The notes beneath the pieces are model-generated. The model was not told the origin of the DNA and made no database searches. It was given only the letters and a program-made list of their open reading frames with translations. A stretch of DNA of 60,684 bases from Vibrio ezurae NBRC 102218 (GTDB lineage: Bacteria; Pseudomonadota; Gammaproteobacteria; Enterobacterales; Vibrionaceae): positions 1 to 60,684 of the forward strand of contig NZ_BATM01000017.1 in the NCBI RefSeq assembly GCF_000467185.1, written 5' to 3'. A program made the translations under genes and the position numbers. This document shows positions 1-9,004 of this stretch, in pieces. The number at the start of each line of letters is the position of its first letter. Position 1 is the first letter of the stretch.

Positions 1-21
1 GTGATTGGTATAAAACGTCTG

Positions 22-561
22 CTATTCCATCAATGGCCGTGATTTGAATGCTTGTTCGCTGAGGATTAATGGCACACGCGTAGATACGGCATGTAATGCA
101 ATATTGTGAATCATTTCATTCACGGTAGTGGTGCAGTCCATTAGGATTGAGACTTTGTATTTCTCTGCAGCTTTTGAAATCGCAGTATGCGTGACACAGT
201 TTTGCGTCATCATGCCACAGATCAAGAGTTCATCAACCGCGAACTTTTGCAGTGTTTCTTCAAGGGTGGTCTTTTCAAAACCATCAGCAAAAGACTTGAT
301 TACCACCGCTGAGTTTGGTGCTAATGCCATGATTTCATGATGAATCTCAGCCCCATGACTGCCTTGATTAAAAAAAGGTGCAATCCCCATTGCTGGATCG
401 GCAATATGCTGAATATGGATGACTGGGATATTACGGGCATTGGCGTTGTTAATGGCGGCTTTTATGTTGCTAAGGGTTTGCTCGGTATTCCAAAGAGGGA
501 ATTTTCCCTCCGCGAAGTAATCATTTTGTAAGTCGATAACTAACAGTGCTTTTTGGCTCAC
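22..561 (-). CDS. Isochorismatase-family cysteine hydrolase
   Basis: A 179-residue alpha/beta hydrolase of the isochorismatase/nicotinamidase superfamily. The catalytic triad can be read: Asp10 in VIDLQNDY, Lys89 in VVIKSF, and the nucleophile Cys122 in GMMTQNCV. Length is normal for the single-domain family. Substrates in the family include nicotinamide, ureidoacrylate and isochorismate; nothing here chooses between them, so only hydrolysis of an amide or vinyl-ether bond is inferred. It diverges from a GlxA-type AraC regulator starting at 688, a pairing common in proteobacteria, so the regulator probably controls it. Very sure of family, unsure of substrate. Confidence 0.9.
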   Translation of the reverse strand: MSQKALLVIDLQNDYFAEGKFPLWNTEQTLSNIKAAINNANARNIPVIHIQHIADPAMGIAPFFNQGSHGAEIHHEIMALAPNSAVVIKSFADGFEKTTLEETLQKFAVDELLICGMMTQNCVTHTAISKAAEKYKVSILMDCTTTVNEMIHNIALHAVSTRVPLILSEQAFKSRPLME

Positions 562-687
562 ATCAATTCTCCATTAAATCTATTGTTGTTTTGCTATGAG
601 AGAGATTATAGATGTGTTGCAGTGCGCATATAACAGTCTAAAATGACATAAATCATGTCGAAAACGACACTTTAAAGAGGTTTGCTT

Positions 688-1602
688 ATGAAACGGATCT
701 TGATAGGCATCTGTCATTACCCAAACGCTCTGCAATCGGCGATTTACGGTTTACAATAAATGTTGCAAATGGCAAACAGCATTTGTGCAGAGCAAGCACT
801 TAGCGTGGAGTTTGACGCGGTTATTTTTAATAGTCATTCTCTACCAACGCAACGTTTTTCTGTGATTGTGCTTCCTCCTAGCTTGCATAGTGAAGGTTAC
901 ATAAGTCCTGATATCGAGCTGATTGATTGGCTTAAAAAGCAGCATAGTCAAGGTGGTGTTTTGGCCTCAGCCTGCGCAGGAGCGTTTATTCTGGCTGCAA
1001 CCGATACCTTATCGAATCGAAGCGTAACGACTCACTGGGGATTATCGGAATTGTTTTATCAGCAGTTTCCTGATATTTCTTTAGATACTCATCAGATCCT
1101 TATCGACCATGGTGATGTGATCAGTGCAGGTGGCATGATGTCATGGCTTGATCTTGGTTTTGAATTAGTGACCAAATACACCTCAGTGAGTGTGATGCGC
1201 CAATTAGGGAAAAGATTGGTAGTGGATACAGCCCCCCGAGAACAACGATTTTATCAACAATTTAATCCATCACTCTTACACAATGATACGGCGATCATTG
1301 CTATTCAGCAGGCAATGAATGTGCGTTTTGCTGAATCATTGTCGGTTAAGTGGCTTGCTGAACAAGCCAATCTCACTGAACGCACGTTGCAAAGGCGATT
1401 TCTCAAGGCCACGGGATACAATCCCAATCAATATTTACAGCGACTTAGGGTGCAAAAGGCCTGTGATTTTTTGGAAAGTACTCAGTTCTCTTTTGATTGG
1501 ATTGCCAATCAAGTGGGTTATGAAGATAGCAGTGCGTGCCGTAAAGTGTTTATCAAAACGATGGGGCTTACGCCTAGAGAGTTTCGCGCACGCTTTAGTT
1601 AG
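688..1602 (+). pseudogene. GlxA-family AraC transcriptional regulator interrupted by a nonsense codon
   Basis: The gene has a DJ-1/PfpI-like N-terminal domain (nucleophile-elbow-like ACAG near 970-985) and a C-terminal AraC double helix-turn-helix (ERTLQRRF, DSSACRKVF, GLTPREFR). The natural start is ATG 688, with AAAGAGG at 674-680 at normal spacing; it encodes MKRILIGICHYPNALQSAIYGLQ-like sequence typical of the family N-terminus. An in-frame TAA at 757-759 follows GLQ and is immediately followed by ATG 760, which continues in the same frame to 1602 (280 residues). Family members usually read GLQEML here, so GAA to TAA is the simplest explanation. Reinitiation at 760 could still make most of the protein without its first beta strand. 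It probably regulated the divergent cysteine hydrolase. Confidence 0.75.
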
Positions 1603-1615
1603 AGGGTGAGAATAC

Positions 1616-2647
1616 TTACTCACTTTTTTGATACTTAGCCAATGCGCTGTGTAAATTATCGATCACTTTATCGCGAATATGTGGCGGTGATAGCACTTCA
1701 ATTAAGTTGGCGTTTTTCATTAACCACCATTCAAAACCTAGGCTGTCGCGCACTTTGGCTTTGATGGTGGTGATGTTTTTATCTTTATAGATGATTTCTT
1801 GGCAGGCAGAGAGCTTGCTTTCTTCTATTAAGTGCAAGCCCTCATAATTGTCAATATTGAGTACGATTTCAATAAACTCACCACCGGAAAAGTGTGGTAC
1901 GTTTCGCTGAATATACTGTTTTGCGTTAAAGGATTTGTGCGCATTTTGTAGGCTAAAGCCGAGCTTTAGTCGTTTGATCCTATGAATCGCAAAGGTTCGA
2001 TATTGGTCGGTGTTTTCTTTGACTGCAATCAGATAAAAACTACGGCCATGCAGTACGATCCCGACAGGTTCGACGCTATATTCTTGAGTGTAGGAATCTC
2101 CGCGTTTTTGGTAGCTAAGATGTAGGCTACGCTTGTCGACAATGGCCTGTTCAATGTCCTCAATAATGGACTCTTCAAACTGAGGAGAAGTGAGCTGAAA
2201 CTCTATCGGAGAATAGGTAAAGCGCTCCTTCCACAGCTCGGTTCTTTTATCCAATTCGGCATTGCTGGTACTGATAAGGTTCGCCACTTCTTTGCGCATC
2301 GTTGGGGGGAGCATCTGCAACACTTCATGTTCAATAATTTTCAGTGATAGCACGCTACTCATTGCAGAAGGGTTGATTGGATGGGGATGACCTTGGGCAA
2401 TCTTAATTTGATGAGGGCGAGTATCGGTATTGATCTCAATTGAATAGTAATCAGAAGCCACTTTCGTGATGACTCTTTGCACGGTTTTCATTTGGCTTTT
2501 GTCATCAAGGGACGAATCGAGCAATTCGTGTGAGAGGAGCATTTGTTTAAGCTCTAAACTGGTGACATAGGCGGGATGGCAAGGAATGTTTTGCAATACC
2601 AACTGATAACGCTCAAATGTTTTCGACACTGTGAGTACCTGATTCAT
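1616..2647 (-). CDS. WYL-domain helix-turn-helix transcriptional regulator
   Basis: A 343-residue protein with an N-terminal HTH-11-like winged helix (residues about 8-75), a central WYL domain recognisable by GRSFYLIAVKE preceded by the RSLHLSYQKRG strand, and a C-terminal WCX-like extension with EWWLMKN. WYL proteins sense nucleotide-like or nucleic-acid ligands and mostly repress transcription. TTG at 2650 would add one residue, but ATG 2647 is the natural start. It converges on the GlxA gene, with 13 bases between stop codons. No operator is evident and the target is unknown. It is distinct from the second WYL protein at 20775. Confidence 0.85.
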   Translation of the reverse strand: MNQVLTVSKTFERYQLVLQNIPCHPAYVTSLELKQMLLSHELLDSSLDDKSQMKTVQRVITKVASDYYSIEINTDTRPHQIKIAQGHPHPINPSAMSSVLSLKIIEHEVLQMLPPTMRKEVANLISTSNAELDKRTELWKERFTYSPIEFQLTSPQFEESIIEDIEQAIVDKRSLHLSYQKRGDSYTQEYSVEPVGIVLHGRSFYLIAVKENTDQYRTFAIHRIKRLKLGFSLQNAHKSFNAKQYIQRNVPHFSGGEFIEIVLNIDNYEGLHLIEESKLSACQEIIYKDKNITTIKAKVRDSLGFEWWLMKNANLIEVLSPPHIRDKVIDNLHSALAKYQKSE

Positions 2648-2759
2648 CAACGAAAGACAATAATTGTATATTAAGAGACACTTTTTGTCTCTATGTCAGG
2701 CATAATAGTCCCCAGTATTCCGCCATGCTCTGCATAGCTCTTTGATTCAAGGAAAAACC

Positions 2760-4376
2760 ATGACCTTAACGTATGTGATATTTGGCTTAGTATTAGTGAT
2801 TGCCTCAGTGGTATCGTATTGGGCAGCAAATCGCGCCCAAGCTCAGCTGAAACTAGAGCTTGAACTGGCCAATGCTGAATTGGCGAATCAAACTGAGTTT
2901 GCACAAAGCTATCAGCAAAAACTAGAACAAGCGCAGGAAGATATTGGTGATTTAGAAGTGCGCTGCGCACAACTTGGCTCAGAGATGCAAGCATTGCGCG
3001 TTTCAGAACACGCTTATCGTAAACAGTCGACCGAAAATGAGCATAGGCTTCGTCAAGCAACGGAAGCTCTTGGACAAGCACAAGTTGCACAAAGCTCAGT
3101 CAGTGCCAGTTTAAAAGCCAAGCAAGAACAGTTGCTGGCACACAATGAACGTACCTTAGTATTAGATAACGAACTCAAAGAGCTTAATGATAAATACTCC
3201 TTAGCCACAAGGAAGATTGGCGAATTGCATACTGAAATGGATACCAAAGAGGAGCACTTCAAAGCACAAATAGCCCTGCTAAAAGAGAATAAACAAGAGC
3301 TGAGCAAAGAGTTTGAACGTTTAGCCAATGAAATCTTAGAGCGTAAAGGTAAGGCTTTTAAAGAGCTGAATACAGAAAGCATGAGCTCCATTTTAAACCC
3401 TATTCATCAAGAGCTGAGAGGCTTTAAAAACAAAGTTGAAGATATTCACAGTAAAGAGAGTGAGCAACGTGTTCAGTTGCGCACTGAGTTGCAAAACCTG
3501 CAAAAGCTGAATCGTGAAATCACCGATCAAGCCGATAAACTGACCACCGCCTTAAAAGGCGAAAAGAAAGTGCAGGGCAATTGGGGCGAGTTGATGCTGG
3601 AGAATGTGCTGGACAACTCTGGGCTGAGATTGGGCACCGATTACAAACGAGAAGTAAGTATAGACAGCGAAGAAGGCCGCTTTAGACCGGATGCGATTGT
3701 TTACCTTCCGCAGAAGAAGCATTTAGTCATTGATGCAAAAACGTCATTGAATGCTTACACAAGATACGTCAATTCGGAACAGGCTGCTGAGCGAGAGGTG
3801 GCGTTGCGTGAACACGCGAGTGCGGTACGCGATCGCATCAATGAGTTATCGGCTAAGGAGTACAGCAAGCTACCGGGCATTAACTCACCGGAAGTTGTGG
3901 TGATGTTTATTCCCATAGAATCGGCCTACGTTGAAGCGCTTAAGGCCGATCCTAATCTATTTCAGTCGGCATTAGAGAAGAACATATTAGTTGCTACTCC
4001 AACGACATTGTTAACCAGTTTAAATATTGTTCGTCAATTGTGGCGATTTGAAGAGCAAAATAAACACACGGCTGAATTAGCCAATCGCGCTGAAAAGTTC
4101 TATACCAAACTCAATACTTTCTTAAACTCTATGGAAGGTGTTGGGAAGCAGCTGGACAAAGCCAAAGAAACTTATGATAGAGCATTGGGACAGCTGCATA
4201 CTGGGAAAGGGAATTTAATCAAACAAGCTTCAGAGTTTAAAGAGCTGGGCGTTGCCGTCACTCGAGAGTTACCTCCAGAGTTGGTCGAAAAGGCCAATTT
4301 GGAGCTAGAGTATCCAGCAACAAGCTCCGAATTTACGGTGATAGAGCATCGCCAAAATCCAATGATTGAGGAATAA
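2760..4376 (+). CDS. rmuC: DNA recombination protein RmuC
   Basis: A 538-residue RmuC homologue: an N-terminal membrane anchor (residues about 2-22), a long coiled coil (about 25-240), and the RmuC nuclease-like core with GNWGELMLENVLDNSGL, FRPDAIVYLP and HLVIDAKTSLNAY, the last carrying the PD-(D/E)XK-type D..DAK arrangement. RmuC limits DNA inversions at short repeats. Start ATG 2760 is chosen because AAGGA lies seven bases upstream; TTG 2742 would add six residues. It ends three bases before ssb, so the two are probably co-transcribed. The last 50 residues are a poorly conserved tail. Confidence 0.93.
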   Translation: MTLTYVIFGLVLVIASVVSYWAANRAQAQLKLELELANAELANQTEFAQSYQQKLEQAQEDIGDLEVRCAQLGSEMQALRVSEHAYRKQSTENEHRLRQATEALGQAQVAQSSVSASLKAKQEQLLAHNERTLVLDNELKELNDKYSLATRKIGELHTEMDTKEEHFKAQIALLKENKQELSKEFERLANEILERKGKAFKELNTESMSSILNPIHQELRGFKNKVEDIHSKESEQRVQLRTELQNLQKLNREITDQADKLTTALKGEKKVQGNWGELMLENVLDNSGLRLGTDYKREVSIDSEEGRFRPDAIVYLPQKKHLVIDAKTSLNAYTRYVNSEQAAEREVALREHASAVRDRINELSAKEYSKLPGINSPEVVVMFIPIESAYVEALKADPNLFQSALEKNILVATPTTLLTSLNIVRQLWRFEEQNKHTAELANRAEKFYTKLNTFLNSMEGVGKQLDKAKETYDRALGQLHTGKGNLIKQASEFKELGVAVTRELPPELVEKANLELEYPATSSEFTVIEHRQNPMIEE

Positions 4377-4379
4377 ACA

Positions 4380-4844
4380 ATGGCATCACGCGGCATTAAT
4401 AAAGTCATTATTTTAGGTAACCTAGGTACTGATCCTGAGCTAAGACATTTCTCCAATGGCAATGCGGTAGCGAATTTCACAGTGGCGACTTCGGAAACAT
4501 GGCAAGACAAAGCGACGGGTCAGCAACGTGAAAAAACGGAATGGCACCGTGTTTCAGTGATGGGGAAATTGGCTGAAATTGCGGGAAATTACCTTAAAAA
4601 AGGCTCGCAAGTATACATTGAAGGTCAATTGCAAACACGTAAGTGGCAGGATAAGTCGGGTCAAGAACGGTATACAACAGAAGTGGTTGTGCAAGGCTTT
4701 AACGGCACGATGCAAATGCTGGGTGCTCGTCAACAAACGCAACCATCGCAACCTCAATATCAAGATCAATCTCAGCAAAATACGTCTAATCAGCCAGGGC
4801 AGTTTACGCCAACTCCTGATGACTACGATGATATTCCGTTCTAG
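4380..4844 (+). CDS. ssb: Single-stranded DNA-binding protein
   Basis: A 154-residue SSB. The OB fold spans about residues 1-110 ([43 protein letters not shown]). A Gln-rich linker and the acidic interaction tip DDYDDIPF follow. GAGGA precedes the start. It is three bases downstream of rmuC rather than beside uvrA, where the main chromosomal ssb of gammaproteobacteria usually lies, and it is shorter than the roughly 170-180 residues usual for the main Vibrio SSB. It could be a second SSB paralogue; that depends on the rest of the genome. Family assignment is secure. Confidence 0.95.
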   Translation: MASRGINKVIILGNLGTDPELRHFSNGNAVANFTVATSETWQDKATGQQREKTEWHRVSVMGKLAEIAGNYLKKGSQVYIEGQLQTRKWQDKSGQERYTTEVVVQGFNGTMQMLGARQQTQPSQPQYQDQSQQNTSNQPGQFTPTPDDYDDIPF

Positions 4845-4882
4845 CGAGTGTTATGTCAGCAAGAAGACTGAATAAGTGAGAT

Positions 4883-4918
4883 AAAAAGCCGCTCTATTCA
4901 TTTTAAGAGCGGCTTTTT
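4883..4918. terminator. Bidirectional rho-independent terminator after ssb
   Basis: Perfect 13-bp stem AAAAAGCCGCTCT / AGAGCGGCTTTTT around a 10-base loop, with A-tract and T-tract on opposite sides, so it can stop ssb transcription (+) and that of the convergent lyase gene (-). Confidence 0.9.
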
Positions 4919-4923
4919 AGTGC

Positions 4924-6000
4924 TTAGTGTGCTTTATTATTTAACCAATCTAATATCTCAATGAAACGGTCGTCATCAAGGTTGAGTAGGGTATCGCCTA
5001 CGTAAATTTCAACTACCGATTGATTTGGGTTTCCGGTCACTTGAGGAAAGCCGAGCCACACTTTGTGTTCGCTAGCCAGTTGATCTCTGACTTCTAGGGC
5101 CGTTTTATGATCAAAAGGCAAAATTAAATGCAGCATATTAGCCTGTGGCTGCGTGGGAGTAATGGCAAACTTAGGGTATTGAGATATTAACGCATACAAC
5201 TGTTTAGTACGTTCAAATAACGCTGGCATTTGTGCCAACCTTTGATCAAACTGCATCGCTGCTGAAACAATATAAGGGCTTCGGTGAACCACATTGCCCC
5301 CTTGTCGCTGCATCCAACGTTTTGCGCGTTTTATAAAGGCGTCTTCTCCCAACAATACCGCGCCGCCTAGACCGCCAAGCCCTTTATATAAAGAGACATA
5401 CGCGCTATCAAATCCAGCGCTGATTTCATGGTAAGGCTTTTGGTAGTAGGCCGCTGATTCCCATAATCTTGCACCGTCCATGTGTAGGTGAATATTATGA
5501 TCTTGGCAATGGGATTTTATCTTTTCTAGCTCTGCCCAAGGCAGCAATTGTCCGCCAATTTCTCGCATTGGTAATTCATACAACACAGCGGCGAGTTCGT
5601 CAGGACAGTTTTTAAGATCGTCAACGGTCCAAGGTTGGTATCGATTTCCTAATGTGGCGACGGTAAAGCGTTGCTGTAACTGATAGTTTTGGTTTTCGTG
5701 GCGCACTATGTGGCTACTTTCGTGCATCGCGACTAATGGGTTTCGTTTATTGCGGCAGGCCAGATCCAGCGCGGTGACTTGCGCCATGGTACCTGTGATG
5801 ACAAATAAGCCCGCTTCATAACCCAATAGCTTAGCGACTTTCTCCTCGAAGCTTTGAATCAGCTCCCCTGAACCATACACATCGTGATGAATGTCATTTT
5901 CTTCACACCATTTCGCCATTTGAGCATAGGTTTCGGCAGGGGTTGGTTCATGATGCCCATAAAGAAACAAGTTACATTGATCTTGCAGATGTTGTGTCAT
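4924..6000 (-). CDS. Threonine-aldolase-like PLP enzyme (beta-eliminating lyase family)
   Basis: A 358-residue fold-type I PLP enzyme. Recognisable elements are the cofactor region GLFVITGTMAQVTAL, HMDGARLWES (Asp that contacts the pyridine nitrogen), and SLYKGLGGLGGA with the Schiff-base lysine. Closest to low-specificity L-threonine aldolases, which cleave threonine to glycine and acetaldehyde; activity is inferred. ATG 6009 directly abuts AAAGG, leaving no spacing, so the second ATG at 6000, with AGGA nine bases upstream, is preferred. It lies 44 bases downstream of the SgrR-family gene on the same strand and is probably in its operon. Confidence 0.85.
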   Translation of the reverse strand: MTQHLQDQCNLFLYGHHEPTPAETYAQMAKWCEENDIHHDVYGSGELIQSFEEKVAKLLGYEAGLFVITGTMAQVTALDLACRNKRNPLVAMHESSHIVRHENQNYQLQQRFTVATLGNRYQPWTVDDLKNCPDELAAVLYELPMREIGGQLLPWAELEKIKSHCQDHNIHLHMDGARLWESAAYYQKPYHEISAGFDSAYVSLYKGLGGLGGAVLLGEDAFIKRAKRWMQRQGGNVVHRSPYIVSAAMQFDQRLAQMPALFERTKQLYALISQYPKFAITPTQPQANMLHLILPFDHKTALEVRDQLASEHKVWLGFPQVTGNPNQSVVEIYVGDTLLNLDDDRFIEILDWLNNKAH

Positions 6001-6044
6001 TAAAGTCATCCTTTAGTGAGAGAGCTTAACTTAAGAATAGTGCG

Positions 6045-7691
6045 TTATATCATTCTGTTGTCAAACCAAATGGTAGAGAGGTTCATAAAGCCCAAACCGT
6101 TGACCTCAGTACCTCTAAGGCTCTGATGGCTTTGAAACGAAATAGATTTTCGCCAAAGGGGTACAATTCTATTTTGCTCTAAATACCGACGTTCTAGTTG
6201 GGCTAATATGTCTTGAATATTGTTACTTTTTTGCACTTCTGACTGCCATTGTTGTCGCTTAAATGGCGTCAAGAGATTCACCGCAGGTTCACTTAACAGC
6301 ATCCAGTAATAGTGATCCAATATTGAATCTTGTCCCACGAGGAAATCATTGATCCACAGCTCGGCTTTACTCAGCTCTTCCACGTATTCAATTTGCACCC
6401 CAAGCTCGCTAAAACGATGCCACATATGATGTAAATCTTGATGATGATTTGCCAAAATTTTTATGGAATGAGGCAGTGCTACTTTGAGTTCAGAGTCATT
6501 GTCGGTCAGCGATAAGGGCATGTCACTGGGTTGAAATAGATGACTGCACAGATGATGCGTTTCTTGGTAGTGACTGAGTAAAATTTGACGACAAACTCGC
6601 GCGATGGCATTGCGACTGGTGTTATCGAGCCTGTGGCTTAAGCATAAGCTCTTAGTGCCCAGTTGAGAGGTGTGAATACCGTCTCTTGCTTGAGACTTAG
6701 TGTCCAGTTCTTCATATTCGAACAAGTGGCCAATAGAAGTCTTATTTGTTCTGATGACATGCCAAAAATCGGCTTTTCTTAATATGCCGTGCTGAGCGAA
6801 ATATTGGGTGTTTTTTTGCAAGCTCCAATGATCCGTCTTGCGGTTTCCCCAATAATAAGGACCCGTACCATAAGGGTATTCAGGTTCACTTGGGTTATCT
6901 AGAAATATCGCCGCATGAATATCCGCTAAAGCATGTAAAAAGATAGGGTCATCGTAATGTAGGGTAATAGATACCCATTGTTTATCGACATCAATGCTTT
7001 TTACGCATCGGTAAAGATCATTGGCAATGATCGAATCATCGCTATGCGCAAGTAAGGAGTCTTTAACATGCTCTGGGGTCAATAATACGCCATTATGAAA
7101 ATACACATCAGGCCGAATACGGAAATAGTAAGTAAGATCTTCTTGGTAGTATTGGTGCGCAAGATGAGGCTCGAATTTTTTCGTCGCCTCGTTGAATCTA
7201 ATTAACGTATCAAACAATACCGTGACATACATACCGGCATTTCGGTCTTGCATGTACATAGGATGACAAAGGGGCAGGGTGTACGGAACCAATGAGACAA
7301 GTTCGTCAGAGCGTTCGCCACCGTTTGATAGCTCTGCTATCCAATCGGGAAGGTGCTGTTTAAATACGGTTTGATATTGAAAAATATCGGCATAACGAGA
7401 GGCTTCATTAAGCTCTCCTTTAGCAACGTAATCTTTTATCACGTCACAGAGTACTTCGTGAAAAGAGCGTTTGACTTGCAGTTGAGTTTTGATGCCGCGT
7501 CCGCGTCCAGGAGTCCAATCTATCCAATCTAGATCGCGCAGATTCTTCATGGTTTTCGCGACATTTCGCGTTGAACATGACATGACCTGAGCTAACGTTT
7601 GGCTATCAACCACTGTAGCTTCTGTACCGAAAAATCGGTCCAGTTGTTTAAGACGATTGAGGTGAATGGTGCTGCTGGTCTTTTCGGTCAT
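6045..7691 (-). CDS. SgrR-family transcriptional regulator
   Basis: A 548-residue protein with an N-terminal winged helix (residues about 10-65, with SCSTRNVAKTMKNL as the probable recognition region) followed by a solute-binding-protein family 5 domain from about residue 125 (FDTLIRFNEATKKFEPHLA, YFRIRPDVYFHNGV, YGTGPYYW). This is the layout of SgrR, which in enterics senses glucose-phosphate stress and activates the sRNA SgrS. No SgrS-like RNA is visible upstream, and the next gene is a threonine-aldolase-like enzyme, so this is probably a paralogue with another ligand. A 14-bp perfect inverted repeat precedes it. Confidence 0.87.
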   Translation of the reverse strand: MTEKTSSTIHLNRLKQLDRFFGTEATVVDSQTLAQVMSCSTRNVAKTMKNLRDLDWIDWTPGRGRGIKTQLQVKRSFHEVLCDVIKDYVAKGELNEASRYADIFQYQTVFKQHLPDWIAELSNGGERSDELVSLVPYTLPLCHPMYMQDRNAGMYVTVLFDTLIRFNEATKKFEPHLAHQYYQEDLTYYFRIRPDVYFHNGVLLTPEHVKDSLLAHSDDSIIANDLYRCVKSIDVDKQWVSITLHYDDPIFLHALADIHAAIFLDNPSEPEYPYGTGPYYWGNRKTDHWSLQKNTQYFAQHGILRKADFWHVIRTNKTSIGHLFEYEELDTKSQARDGIHTSQLGTKSLCLSHRLDNTSRNAIARVCRQILLSHYQETHHLCSHLFQPSDMPLSLTDNDSELKVALPHSIKILANHHQDLHHMWHRFSELGVQIEYVEELSKAELWINDFLVGQDSILDHYYWMLLSEPAVNLLTPFKRQQWQSEVQKSNNIQDILAQLERRYLEQNRIVPLWRKSISFQSHQSLRGTEVNGLGFMNLSTIWFDNRMI

Positions 7692-7712
7692 TATGCCTAA
7701 CTTAAGATGAAC

Positions 7713-7749
7713 AAATAGATGAACTACTAATACAATAGTTCATCTATTT
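7713..7749. promoter_or_regulatory. Perfect 14-bp inverted repeat upstream of the SgrR-family gene
   Basis: AAATAGATGAACTA, nine bases (CTAATACAA), then TAGTTCATCTATTT. It starts 21 bases upstream of the sgrR-like ATG. It is AT-rich with no proper T-run, so an operator, perhaps autoregulatory, is more likely than a terminator for the lipoprotein gene that ends at 7805. Confidence 0.55.
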
Positions 7750-7804
7750 TAAGGATCAACACCTAAGGCATTGCCTTGGAAGGTTTATTTGCAGGTTACA
7801 AAGA

Positions 7805-8503
7805 TTAGTCGTCTTCTCTGTTCTCTGGTCTCCAGCTTAATGCGCTGGCAATACTACCCACAACAACGGTATCACGTTGGCTGTCAGTTAGCTCAGGAAG
7901 CATTTGAATGCTGATTGAACCATTGGTCTGTGTTGCTGCCACTTCTTTACCGTCAATAGTAAAGCTGTAACCTAGAGGTTGACCTGTTTCAAATGCAGAA
8001 CCTTGTGCTTTCTTCACTGCTGCAAGTTGGATTTTAACGCCGTTTACGCTAACAAAACCGCTTTCTTTACTGGCACCCATTAGAGAGTGTTCTGCGGTGA
8101 TTTCATAAGTACCAACAGATTGACCATCTTCTGTGATGTCACATTTGAATGGTTTAGCTTTTGAAGATAAGCCTAGGCTTGCAAGACTTAGGTTAGATTC
8201 TTTACCAGAACATTGAAGTTTCCAGTGTTTGCCATCTTTACTATCTAGCTCAGCCATCATGCTGCCTTGGGTAGAACCCATAACACCAAAGTAGCTTGAT
8301 TTGTTAGAATCACGAGTAAAACGGCCATTATATAGCTCAGCAACTTTAAAAGAGCCTTCGTCACCAAAACCACCAAATTTACCGTCAACTGTTACAGGAA
8401 GAACAGGTTGAGCGCTAACAGCGTCTGACTTAACCATAATTGCTGTAGAGGCACAACCAAATAGGCTGCTTGCAACCAGTAGACCTAACGTTAACTTTTT
8501 CAT
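7805..8503 (-). CDS. Hypothetical lipoprotein
   Basis: A 232-residue exported lipoprotein. The signal peptide MKKLTLGLLVASSLFGCAS ends in a lipobox with Cys17. The mature part is Ser/Gly-rich, predicted mostly beta, without a domain I recognise. Start ATG 8503 is chosen because AGGA stands six bases upstream and a signal peptide follows directly; the longer frame from 8605 would bury that signal behind 34 residues. A stretch of alternating KDGKHWKLQCSGKES and FKCDITEDGQ segments carries two cysteines that could pair. Function unknown. It precedes the sgrR-like gene on the same strand. Confidence 0.8.
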   Translation of the reverse strand: MKKLTLGLLVASSLFGCASTAIMVKSDAVSAQPVLPVTVDGKFGGFGDEGSFKVAELYNGRFTRDSNKSSYFGVMGSTQGSMMAELDSKDGKHWKLQCSGKESNLSLASLGLSSKAKPFKCDITEDGQSVGTYEITAEHSLMGASKESGFVSVNGVKIQLAAVKKAQGSAFETGQPLGYSFTIDGKEVAATQTNGSISIQMLPELTDSQRDTVVVGSIASALSWRPENREDD

Positions 8504-9004
8504 AGTATTCCTAAAATATGCTCTATCGATGAATTCACTATATGAAACACTCACAGACAAAAAGAGGAAGAGTCTTCTCTTGGGAGTTCCACTTTTAAAA
8601 TGCATAAATCGATGTTGATTTGCGTGAAGGGTCTCAGAAAGAAGAGTTCAAATGCGTCCTATATTTTGCATTCGATGCGTAAACCCCTTGAATAAAGGTG
8701 AATAGCAACGGCTATTTTTGCTTATATAGAAAGCAGAATAGCAGGTACAGTGTTCGGTATCGTCAGGTAAAAAGGCTTGAAGCTTCTGGCTTTGTGTCAA
8801 TATTGAAACCATTGTTTGAGTATATGCGTGCTTATTTTGCGCTTGATTAAAAGTGGGGGTGTCTTTATTTAGGCTTGTATGTCCAAAAGTGTTCTTTTTA
8901 TCTTCATGAAGCATAAAAGTGGAACTGGCTAAATATCACTGTTCGCTTTTTAAGTGTGATTCCGGTCGTATACTTTTTGCATTCAAGTTGAAGGAGAATT
9001 CACA
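8504..9004. other. Intergenic region between divergent lipoprotein and outer-membrane genes
   Basis: About 500 bases that should hold both divergent promoters. The only open frame (8648-8914, minus) has no ribosome-binding site, no recognisable domain and atypical composition, so I do not call it. AAGGAG at 8991-8996 serves the gene at 9005. Confidence 0.5.

Noticed and set aside
7692..7804. SgrS-like small RNA upstream of the SgrR-family gene
   Set aside because: Only 113 bases to the next gene, holding an inverted repeat without a T-run; no ptsG-like pairing region or small frame seen.
8648..8914. 88-residue minus-strand frame
   Set aside because: No ribosome-binding site, no domain, odd composition; lies in a divergent promoter region.
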